Shown in pieces: positions 1-8,450 of a stretch of DNA of 64,000 nucleotides. Below the pieces are notes generated by a model that had not been told where the DNA came from, did no database searches, and saw only the letters and a program-made list of their open reading frames with translations. The stretch's first letter is position 1, and every line of letters begins with the position of its first letter. The stretch lies in the NCBI GenBank assembly GCA_026397715.1, contig JAPLUN010000409.1, positions 1-64,000 on the forward strand, in the 5' to 3' direction. The position numbers were made by a program, and so were the translations under genes. This DNA comes from Verrucomicrobiota bacterium (GTDB lineage: Bacteria; Verrucomicrobiota; Verrucomicrobiia; Verrucomicrobiales; Verrucomicrobiaceae).

Positions 1-3000
1 CGTTTCGAAACCGGCCTGCCCCCCATGCGTTTCGAGAAACGCATCCCTGCCGCGAACGGTGAGGACACGCTCTTTGTCTTCAGCCATCTGGAGACCGGGT
101 CCTACCTGCTGCTCAGCTACAATCTCATCACGCAAAACGTCGCCACGCCGCAGCCCTGCCATGGCTACAGCCTCTTCCCCAGCGGAGAACTCGTGCTCTT
201 TTCGGCTGATGAAGAGCCGCGCAAGCACCACGTCATCCAGGTTTGGCGCACACCATTTGTTTCCGCCGATGTCAGCGAGGCCAAAGCTTCGCAGACCTTC
301 CTCAGCAAGATCGGCAACGCCGAAATCGTCCGCGCCATGGCCGAGTGCCAGGGCGTGCTCACACTGCTTGGCAAAGACGACTCCTTCTCCGGTCTCTACG
401 TCGAACTCTCCCGCTCATGCGGCGACATTGCCGACAGCTACTTCTGGGTCGGCCGCGAAGAAGCCCACGATCTCAAGAGCATCCTCGTCGAAGTCAAGAC
501 CACCGCCGAAGCCGCGCTGGGCGAGTTTGAAAAAGTCAGCCGCATGCGCAAGACCGCAGCGGAGCAAACTGCGACGCTACAGGAGAAATCGCAGAAGGCG
601 CTCAGCGCCGCCTCCAATACCGATCCCACCGACATCCTCGGCTTCGTCCAGCTCCTCACCTCCCTGCGTGAGCTGCGCGGCCAGATCATCGCCTTGCGCG
701 ATGTTCGCTACACCGACGCCGCCGAGATCGACCGCATGGATAAAGCGGTCGCGGAAGGCGCAGACAAGCTCTCGGCCAAATGCGTCACCTTCCTGCTCAA
801 GCCGGAATCGCTGGACCCCTACCGCAAACAGATCTCCGAACAGCAGGCCCGTGTACCTGCGCTGGCCAAAGTCACCGAAGCCCAGGCCGTCGAAGAAGCA
901 CTCGCCAAATCCAGCAGCGAGCTGGAAATGCTCACCGCAATCGTCAGTGGCCTCAAGATCGAAGACGCCACCGAAACCACGCGCATCATCGAAGGCATCT
1001 CCACGCTCTTCGCGCAGCTCAATCAGGTGCGCAGTGTACTGCGCAATCGCCGCAATGACCTCGCCAAGACCGAAGGTGCCGCGCAGTTTCAGGCGCAGCT
1101 CAGCCTGCTCAGCCAGAGTGTGCTGAACTACCTCGAAGTCGCCACCACCCCGGAGAAGTGCGATGAATCCCTCACCCGCGTGCTCGTGCAGATCGAAGAA
1201 ATGGAGACACGCTTCTCCGACTTCGACGACTACGCCGCCGAGCTGATCAAGAAGCGTGAAGAGGTGCAGACCGCCTTCGAATCACGCCGCCAGAGCCTCA
1301 GCGATGCCTTGAACCGCCGCTGCGGCAGCCTCGGCCAGTCCGCCGAACGCATTCTCACCAGCATCCGCAATCGCCTCGCGAACTTCGCCAAGCCCGAGGA
1401 AGTCCACGCCTGGCTCGCCGCAGATGCCATGGTCGCCAAGCTGCGCGACCTCATCGAAGAACTGCGCAAGCTCGGCGACAGCGTCCGCGCCGATGAACTC
1501 CAAACCCGCCTCAAGACCGTCCAGCAGGACTCCCTGAAGCAGATCCGCGACAAGTCGGAGATCTTCGTCGCGGGCGGCGATCTCATTCAGCTCGGCCAAC
1601 ATCAGTTCAGCGTGAACAAACAGCCGCTGGAGCTCACGATTTTACCTCGTGAAAACGGCCTGGCCTTCCATCTCACCGGCACGCGTTTTTATGAGAGCGT
1701 CGAAAACCCAGAACTCGCGACACAGCGCAGCGTGTGGAATCAGGCCGTCGTCTCCGAAAATGCAGACGTCTATCGCGCCGAATACCTCGCCTGGCAGATG
1801 CTCAAGGCCGACGCAGGCGATGACGTGGCCACCTTCATGGCTCAGCGCTATCATGAAGGCTACACCAAAGGTGTGCACGATCACGACGCCGCGCTGATGC
1901 TGAAACCCCTGCGCGAAATGCAGCAGGCCCTCGGCCTCCTCCGCCATTCCCCCGCCGCACGCGGCTACGCCCGCCTGTTCTGGCATACGTGGCCCGAAGA
2001 CGACTCCAAAAAAGCTCTCCTTGCCCGCATGCAGTCCAAAGGTCGCATGCGCGATCTCCTCGGCATCTCGAATGCATCCGTCGATGACGAACTCGCGAAG
2101 CATGTAAAAAGCTCAATGGGCAACACGCTGCCGCGAGCTTCGTCACATCAAATCACCGCCTGCCTCCTCGACGAACTCCAATCCAAGCACCCCTTCACCC
2201 GCTCCGCCGCAGCAACAGAACTCCTGCGTTCCTTCCACCGCGAACTCACCGTCAAACACGCGGCCAAGGAGTTCGAAGAAACCCTGACCTCACTCGCCGC
2301 TCAGCCGCTGCTGGCTTTTGAAATCGCTTTGGAGTGGCTCACCGCCCTTAATCCCACCGCAGCTCCCGGCACCCTGATCGAAACCGCAGCCATGGTCGTA
2401 ACCCACGACCAACCTCCAGCCGCCATCCCCACCGAGCCGTCCGCCCACGCCACCGTCACCGGCTTGATCGGCACGCATGCCCGCATCGCCGACGCAAAAC
2501 TCGAACTCAACTACCACGAATTCACCACACGGCTGCAACGCTACGAGGCCGAAGTCGTCCCGGCTTTTGAGGCCTTCCAGTTGCTCAAGCATCGTCTGGC
2601 CGACACCCGTCGCCGCGAACTACGGCTCGACCAGTTCAAAGCCGGCGTGCTCAGCTCCTTCGTGCGCAACCGCCTCATCGATCAGGTCTATCTGCCTCTA
2701 ATCGGCGCGAATCTCGCCAAGCAACTCGGTGCCGCAGGCAAGGACACCCGCACGGATCGCATGGGCATGCTCCTGCTCATTTCACCGCCCGGTTACGGCA
2801 AAACGACGCTCATGGAATACGTCGCCAGCCGCCTCGGCATCACGCTGGTAAAAATCAACGGTCCCGCTCTCGGCCACAAGGTCACCTCATTGGATCCCGC
2901 CGAGGCCGCCAATGCCAGTGCGCGTGAAGAAGTGGAGAAGCTCAACCTCGCCTTCGAGATGGGCGACAATGTCATGATCTACGTCGATGACATTCAGCAC

Positions 3001-4002
3001 ACGAACCCCGAATTCCTGCAAAAGTTCATCTCCCTCTGCGACGGTACGCGCAAAATCGAAGGCGTGTTCAAAGGCGAAGCCAAGACCTACGACTTGCGCG
3101 GCCGCAAAGTCGCCGTCGTCATGGCGGGCAATCCCTACACCGAAGTCGGCGGCAAATTCCAGGTGCCCGACATGCTCGCCAACCGCGCCGACACCTACAA
3201 CCTCGGCGACATCCTCGGCGGTCATCAGGAAGTCTTCAAAGACAGCTACATCGAGAACAGTCTCACCAGCAACGCCACACTGGCCCGCATCGCCGCCCGC
3301 AGCCATGCCGATGCACTCGCCGTCTTGAAGGTCGCGCAGACCGGCACCCGCGAAGGCGTCGAATTTGAAGGCAGCTACAGCGCCGAAGAGATCAACGAAG
3401 CCGTCGCCGTCATGGAAAAGCTCCTCCACGTGCGCGAGATCATCCTGCGCGTGAATCAGGAATACGTGCGCAGCGCCGCCATGGAGGACGCCTACCGCAC
3501 CGAGCCGCCCTTCAAGCTCCAGGGCAGCTACCGCAACATGAACAAGATCGCGGAGAAAATCCTTCCGCTTATGACCGATGCCGAAGTCGCCAGCCTCATC
3601 GCCGATCACTATCGCGGCGAAGCCCAGACCCTCAGCCAGGCGGCAGAATCAAACCTCCTCAAATGGCGCGAGATCAACGCCCTCTCCACCGAAGCCGATG
3701 TCATCCGCTGGACCGAGATTAAAAGCACCTTCAAACGCAATCTCCTCACCGGCGGCGCAGGCGAAAACGATCCCATCAACCGCATCACCGGCCACATGAA
3801 CGCCTTCACCGTCGGTCTGGAAAAGATCGAGCAGGCCGTGAGCAAACCGACTCTTTCCGATGTCACCATCGAGCGCCTCCAGCGCATCATTGAAGGCCTC
3901 CGCGCCGTCCCCGTAAACGTCGAAATCCGCGTTCAGCCCGTCGAAAAAGAAGCCGCAGGCGAGTCACCCGTGGATGTCTCCAGCACCGTCGAACAGGAAT
4001 GA
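1..4002 (+). CDS. Large coiled-coil protein with C-terminal AAA-type ATPase domain ('DNA repair ATPase'-like); probably 5'-truncated by the window edge
   Basis: ORF 25..4002, but the frame is open back to base 1 (RFETGLPPMRFEK...), so the true start is probably upstream. Walker A-like LLLISPPGYGKTTLMEYVASRLG and Walker B-like MIYVDDIQH near the C-terminus; long charged helical region before it. Confidence 0.8.
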   Translation, partial: RFETGLPPMRFEKRIPAANGEDTLFVFSHLETGSYLLLSYNLITQNVATPQPCHGYSLFPSGELVLFSADEEPRKHHVIQVWRTPFVSADVSEAKASQTFLSKIGNAEIVRAMAECQGVLTLLGKDDSFSGLYVELSRSCGDIADSYFWVGREEAHDLKSILVEVKTTAEAALGEFEKVSRMRKTAAEQTATLQEKSQKALSAASNTDPTDILGFVQLLTSLRELRGQIIALRDVRYTDAAEIDRMDKAVAEGADKLSAKCVTFLLKPESLDPYRKQISEQQARVPALAKVTEAQAVEEALAKSSSELEMLTAIVSGLKIEDATETTRIIEGISTLFAQLNQVRSVLRNRRNDLAKTEGAAQFQAQLSLLSQSVLNYLEVATTPEKCDESLTRVLVQIEEMETRFSDFDDYAAELIKKREEVQTAFESRRQSLSDALNRRCGSLGQSAERILTSIRNRLANFAKPEEVHAWLAADAMVAKLRDLIEELRKLGDSVRADELQTRLKTVQQDSLKQIRDKSEIFVAGGDLIQLGQHQFSVNKQPLELTILPRENGLAFHLTGTRFYESVENPELATQRSVWNQAVVSENADVYRAEYLAWQMLKADAGDDVATFMAQRYHEGYTKGVHDHDAALMLKPLREMQQALGLLRHSPAARGYARLFWHTWPEDDSKKALLARMQSKGRMRDLLGISNASVDDELAKHVKSSMGNTLPRASSHQITACLLDELQSKHPFTRSAAATELLRSFHRELTVKHAAKEFEETLTSLAAQPLLAFEIALEWLTALNPTAAPGTLIETAAMVVTHDQPPAAIPTEPSAHATVTGLIGTHARIADAKLELNYHEFTTRLQRYEAEVVPAFEAFQLLKHRLADTRRRELRLDQFKAGVLSSFVRNRLIDQVYLPLIGANLAKQLGAAGKDTRTDRMGMLLLISPPGYGKTTLMEYVASRLGITLVKINGPALGHKVTSLDPAEAANASAREEVEKLNLAFEMGDNVMIYVDDIQHTNPEFLQKFISLCDGTRKIEGVFKGEAKTYDLRGRKVAVVMAGNPYTEVGGKFQVPDMLANRADTYNLGDILGGHQEVFKDSYIENSLTSNATLARIAARSHADALAVLKVAQTGTREGVEFEGSYSAEEINEAVAVMEKLLHVREIILRVNQEYVRSAAMEDAYRTEPPFKLQGSYRNMNKIAEKILPLMTDAEVASLIADHYRGEAQTLSQAAESNLLKWREINALSTEADVIRWTEIKSTFKRNLLTGGAGENDPINRITGHMNAFTVGLEKIEQAVSKPTLSDVTIERLQRIIEGLRAVPVNVEIRVQPVEKEAAGESPVDVSSTVEQE

Positions 4003-4039
4003 CATATCGCATCGCGCGCGATACCTGACTACCTTTCCC

Positions 4040-4056
4040 GAAGGCCAAAGGCCTTC
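4040..4056. terminator. Possible bidirectional terminator hairpin between convergent genes
   Basis: GAAGGCC-AAA-GGCCTTC perfect 7-bp stem (4040-4046/4050-4056) in the gap between convergent genes ending at 4002 (+) and 4128 (-); no clear T-tract. Confidence 0.35.
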
Positions 4057-4127
4057 CGCATCACAGCGAAGGGATGCCGAGCTTTAGCGAGTACTTCCCT
4101 GGTGCCGCAACAACCACCGCTTTGATC

Positions 4128-5888
4128 TCAAGGGTGAACCGCAACACGGTTCCGTAACGGCTCGCTGGTCAGCAGCTCACGCCTCGCAGCCCTCAACGCC
4201 CCCAGTGTCCAAACCACAGGATAAAGCTGCTCATGATACCACAGCCGCGCAAAGTAGAGACCAATAGGAGCCGTCGGAAAACGAGTGCCGTTCTCCGTAG
4301 CTGCAATGAGCCACTGGATGCTGGAATTTATTTTTTTCCCTTCATCACAGAGTGCATGCAAAGCAACCGCCGTCTCCTCAATGCTGGCAGGCGCATTCGC
4401 ATCTCCACCAAAAGAGCCATCAGGCTTTTGCACCCCGCGCAGGTACTGCCTCCCGCTCTGAATCAATGCATCAAACTTGCTGGCTAGCTGCTCGCTGCCA
4501 CTCAGATGATTGACCACCTGCGCCGTGCCATAGACCGGATTGTTTTCATCCGGCGTGTGCTCATTGCCAAACCACAGCGGAATCCACGAACCATCTGGCA
4601 ACTGCACTCGCTTCAAGTAAGCCAGCGCCTGTCGCGTTCCTTCGTCGATGCGTTTCTTCAAAGCTTGCGGAGCTTCATCATGCCAAACCCACCAAGCACA
4701 CAACGCATGCGCTGTGATCTCCGGCGTGCTGCGGTCAAACGGCAGCGTGCCCCATCCCCGGCAAAACGTGGGAATGCCCCCGTCTCGATTTTGCAAATCA
4801 AGGAGCCAGGTGATCCCCTGCTGAATCGCATCATCGCAGGAATGTCCGATCTTCTTCAGCGCAATGAGCGCACTCGAAGTGTCATCCGCGTCCGGCACAC
4901 CTCCAGGCAGATTTGTCCACGCCCAGCCACCCGGCGGCGCATTGGTAAAAGGGTGAACTTCACGGTACTGCTGCGCCAGCAGCCATGAAATCGGCGGAGC
5001 GCTTATGTCCGAGCTTCGCAGCGACAACGTCGTCCCCCACGTCGCCAGATTCGTATCAATCGGCCAGCTCCCATCCTCACGTTTGGATCCCACAAGAAAC
5101 TCCACCGCCAGCGGAAGGCACGGATGATCCAGCTGCCCGCCACCCGCTAGAGCCATGGTAACAAAACTCGTCAGCGGCGTGGCTTCCAGATACCCCCCGC
5201 TACTGGGCTGCAACGCCTTGAGCATCGGTCGGATGCGCGGCCACGTCAGCGCACGCAACCACCGCAGCGGATTCCACCACGCCGGCGGCGCATTTTTAAA
5301 ACGTGTGTAGCCAATGGCAATCAGCGCCGGCAGCGCATAGCTCACCACTGGCAGCCCCACCGCCCCAAACCAACTCCGTGGCAGCGCAGCAAGCTCAAAC
5401 GGCAGCGCAATGACATGCTTCCACGGCTTCTCCCCCAAGGTGCCGCAAAGCGCGCACAGCATCAAAATGGGAACGGAGAAAGTCTTGTCCTTGCCGTAAC
5501 GGGCTACCACCGACCGGCCGATGGCCGCAGGTTCAAGAGAACCCACCTGCGCGATGATGCACCCATTGGCAGCTTCAACGGTCTGCGAAGTCCGCTTCCC
5601 CACGAGATGCAGCGCACTCCAGCACAGCAGCGTGGTCGAAAGGTTGCTCTTACTCAGCGTCGTGTCACCCCAGCCGCCATCAGCGTTCTGATGATCACAC
5701 AACCACTGCGCCCCGGCAGCAATGTGCACCGCATGCTTGTCACGATCCACCAGCGCCAGCGCGACGATGGCCGTCGCGGTCGAAAGCGCGCTGCTGGAAA
5801 GCCGCCCTTCCCAGTGGCCGCTCGCATTCCGCAGGGCATCCAGATGCGCCTGCGTGTTGGCGATGGCGCTGTCGAGGGCGTCCATCAT
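4128..5888 (-). CDS. Squalene-hopene cyclase-like / prenyltransferase-squalene oxidase repeat protein
   Basis: 586 aa; N-terminus ALDSAIANTQAHLDALRNASGHWEG; QW-type repeats (QNADGGWGD, REDGSWP, QNRDGGIPTF, LPDGSWIPLWFGNEHTPDENNPVYGTAQV, QKPDGSFGG); class II DXDD motif in GVPDADDTSSAL. Confidence 0.88.
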   Translation of the reverse strand: MMDALDSAIANTQAHLDALRNASGHWEGRLSSSALSTATAIVALALVDRDKHAVHIAAGAQWLCDHQNADGGWGDTTLSKSNLSTTLLCWSALHLVGKRTSQTVEAANGCIIAQVGSLEPAAIGRSVVARYGKDKTFSVPILMLCALCGTLGEKPWKHVIALPFELAALPRSWFGAVGLPVVSYALPALIAIGYTRFKNAPPAWWNPLRWLRALTWPRIRPMLKALQPSSGGYLEATPLTSFVTMALAGGGQLDHPCLPLAVEFLVGSKREDGSWPIDTNLATWGTTLSLRSSDISAPPISWLLAQQYREVHPFTNAPPGGWAWTNLPGGVPDADDTSSALIALKKIGHSCDDAIQQGITWLLDLQNRDGGIPTFCRGWGTLPFDRSTPEITAHALCAWWVWHDEAPQALKKRIDEGTRQALAYLKRVQLPDGSWIPLWFGNEHTPDENNPVYGTAQVVNHLSGSEQLASKFDALIQSGRQYLRGVQKPDGSFGGDANAPASIEETAVALHALCDEGKKINSSIQWLIAATENGTRFPTAPIGLYFARLWYHEQLYPVVWTLGALRAARRELLTSEPLRNRVAVHP

Positions 5889-5899
5889 GGCAGAAAATC

Positions 5900-6400
5900 T
5901 CAGGCTTCGAGCTTCAGCTCAGGGCGGGCATCAATGGCCTTGGTGAGCGAAATCCAGCCGCCTTCGCGCTGCTGCTGGAACATGTACAAATACAAGGCGA
6001 CCTGCTTCGCAGGATACGCCGCGAGCAAGGCGGTCACCGCAGCTTCGGCCTTGTCGTCCTCAATCACTTCAGGAAGTTCGGTCACTTCACCTTTGCCATC
6101 ATGCGCGATCTGCGCGGCATCGAGGAAAGTAATAAGCATCTGCGGCTGACCTTTGAGCAGCCAGATCTGGAAGATCTGCGCCGTCACTTCTTCGTTCGAC
6201 TTCGTATTGAGCTGCTCCAGCAGCCACTCGGCCTGCTTGGCACGGGACTTCTCCAGAATGAAAGCAGGGCGAAGACGCTTGGCCGGAGCGAGCGAATCAA
6301 TGACAGCCTTGTATGCAGCGCGCTGATCGGTCTGCATGTAGGTCATGATCTGCATGCGCAGCTCGGCACCGATGGCTTGAAGAAGTTGGTTGGGTCGCAT
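5900..6400 (-). CDS. Hypothetical protein (166 aa), immediately upstream of the cyclase gene
   Basis: Open frame, same strand, 11 bp from the cyclase ORF; no motif recognised. Confidence 0.7.
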   Translation of the reverse strand: MRPNQLLQAIGAELRMQIMTYMQTDQRAAYKAVIDSLAPAKRLRPAFILEKSRAKQAEWLLEQLNTKSNEEVTAQIFQIWLLKGQPQMLITFLDAAQIAHDGKGEVTELPEVIEDDKAEAAVTALLAAYPAKQVALYLYMFQQQREGGWISLTKAIDARPELKLEA

Positions 6401-6533
6401 CTGGAGTTTTTGGTGGGAACGGGGAACTCAGCTAGCACCACGGCACAGAAGTCGCAACCGTTTTGCCTCACAGCAGGCGAATCGTCAGCGGGAAGCCGGA
6501 AACGCCGCCTTAAGAGCCGACACGCAGCCAGAC

Positions 6534-6564
6534 AAAAACGCGGAGCCGGTTTCCCGGCTCCGCG
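6534..6564 (-). terminator. Rho-independent terminator downstream of the Gfo/Idh/MocA gene
   Basis: On the minus strand CGCGGAGCCGG-GAAA-CCGGCTCCGCG (11-bp perfect stem, 6539-6564) followed by TTTTTGTC; lies 30 bp past the stop at 6596. Confidence 0.9.
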
Positions 6565-6595
6565 CAAAGCATCAAATTCGAAGTTCGCTCTCCGT

Positions 6596-8152
6596 TTAGT
6601 TGATTTCCGGCAGCTTGAATTCGTCGACGTAGTTCTCCATCGCGAGTTTGTTGGCTTCATCGGCGAACTCGCCGGTGAACTTCTCGGAGACGGGATCAAA
6701 CTCCAGCCAGGGGCCGGCACTGATCTTGTCCACGTTGAGGTCGATCTTGTTGTCCTCGAGATTCTTCACGAAGTGCTCCAGCGTCTCCAGGCCGGCCTTG
6801 TCATTCTTGAGGCGTTCCTGCACCTCCGCGACGTTCGCAGCCTTGCCCAGGCGGTAGGAGATGTTCGCCAGATGGGCCAGCGAAGCGGCATGGAAACCGT
6901 GGGAGACGTGCAAGTTTGAATTGATGAGCTTGCCGGCACGCACCGAGTTGATGAAATTGAGCATGTGGTCAGCACCGTCATTGAAGTTCTCGAACTTCTT
7001 GATGGCCTGGCCTTCACTGTCATAAGCCTTGGCCTCGATGACGTAGCCACCTTCGCAATGGATGACGTTGCCGACGCGCGCAGCGGCAGTCTTGCCATTC
7101 ACGCGGAAAACTGGCTCCAGCTTCCAGTCCATGTCCTTCAGAGGAAGACCACGGTTGTCAAACAGCAGCGGCGCAGGCTCGTAGGCCCAGAAAGCCATCT
7201 GATTGTTGGCGGTCTCGCCATCATCCTTGTAGCCCCAGCGTCCGCCGAAGCTCATCACGCGCTTGGGCAGCAGTTCAGGATCTCCCAGCGCCCAGCGGCC
7301 CACGTCTGTCTGATGCGGCCCTTGGTTGCCGATGTCGCCGTTGCCGAAAGCCCACTGCCAGTGCCAGTCATAGTGGAACTGCGTGCGGTGCACCGGCTGC
7401 ATGCCACGTGGTCCAGCCCACAGCTTGTAGTCCACATCCACCTCCTGCGGCGCTCCGGCCGGGTCGGTCTTGACGTTGCGAAGATCGTGGAAGGTCCCCT
7501 TGATCATCCCATCCTTAGGCTGGATCGCCTCCGCCACTTTACCGGTAGAAATACGCGACTTGTAGTTCACTCCACGGGAGAGAGTCACCTTGCCGATGTG
7601 GCCTTCCTTGACCCAGGCCATGGCCTCCGCCCAGCCGGGGCTGGAACGGCGCTGCATGCCGTGCTGCACCACAAGTCCCTTCTTGGCGACCTTCTCTGCG
7701 GCATTCAAAAGCTGCCGGCCTTCCCAAATGTTGTGGCACACGGGTTTCTCCACGTACACATGCTTGCCATGCTGCATGGCCGTCATGGCGATGAGTGTGT
7801 GCGTGTGGTTTGGCGTGGCGATGGTCACGGCGTCCACCTCAGGGTCCAGCATGAGCTTCCGGTAGTCGGAGTAAGCCGTGACGGTGTTGTTTTTCTTGGC
7901 CTGGCTTGCCACGCCCTTCGCCAGCACATTGGCATCCACGTCGCAGAGAGCGACGATGCGCACGCCCGGGATTTCCTCCAGGCTCTTGATGTGGCCTGCG
8001 CCACGTCCGTTAAATCCGATGACCGCGACGCGAACATCACCATTGGCACCCAGCGGTGCAGAGAAGGCTCGGGATGCGACAAGACCGGCGGCGCCGGCCA
8101 CAGTGCCGCGAAGAAAGGTTCGGCGGGTGGTTTTGTTTTGTTTTGTTTGCAT
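6596..8152 (-). CDS. Gfo/Idh/MocA family oxidoreductase with Tat signal
   Basis: Start refined from the 8260 ORF to MQTKQNKTTRRTFLRGTVAGAAGLVASRAFSAP (twin-arginine signal); VRVAVIGFNGRGAGHIKSLEEIPGVRIVALCDVD Rossmann fold; EKPVCHN motif. Confidence 0.93.
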   Translation of the reverse strand: MQTKQNKTTRRTFLRGTVAGAAGLVASRAFSAPLGANGDVRVAVIGFNGRGAGHIKSLEEIPGVRIVALCDVDANVLAKGVASQAKKNNTVTAYSDYRKLMLDPEVDAVTIATPNHTHTLIAMTAMQHGKHVYVEKPVCHNIWEGRQLLNAAEKVAKKGLVVQHGMQRRSSPGWAEAMAWVKEGHIGKVTLSRGVNYKSRISTGKVAEAIQPKDGMIKGTFHDLRNVKTDPAGAPQEVDVDYKLWAGPRGMQPVHRTQFHYDWHWQWAFGNGDIGNQGPHQTDVGRWALGDPELLPKRVMSFGGRWGYKDDGETANNQMAFWAYEPAPLLFDNRGLPLKDMDWKLEPVFRVNGKTAAARVGNVIHCEGGYVIEAKAYDSEGQAIKKFENFNDGADHMLNFINSVRAGKLINSNLHVSHGFHAASLAHLANISYRLGKAANVAEVQERLKNDKAGLETLEHFVKNLEDNKIDLNVDKISAGPWLEFDPVSEKFTGEFADEANKLAMENYVDEFKLPEIN

Positions 8153-8369
8153 GGAATGAAGAGTTGGAATCAGGCACAGCCGCACCTGAAAAGCGCGGCA
8201 TGGAATGTTAAGCCTAGCCAAAACGTCAGCGAAAAGACAACCTTTCCTTTCATTCCCCACCGTTTATGCCCAATCCCCCGCCGTTTGTGATTCGTCGGGC
8301 CGACAAACCGGGAGATCAACCTCGCTTCGTATGGCTGTGCTGGATTTGATCCTTCCGAAACAAGCCAGA

Positions 8370-8450
8370 TCAGCGGGCAGAACGGCGGCGACGGAAGGCG
8401 AGGCCCAGAAGTCCAAACAGAAGCAGCAGCACGCGGGTAGGCTCTGGAAC
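8370..8450 (-). other. PEP-CTERM sorting signal coding region
   Basis: VPEP, hydrophobic helix RVLLLLFGLLGLAF, then RRRRSAR at the C-terminus. Confidence 0.88.

Noticed and set aside
6965-8290. 441-aa plus-strand ORF
   Set aside because: Antisense of the Gfo/Idh/MocA oxidoreductase, which has strong motif support.
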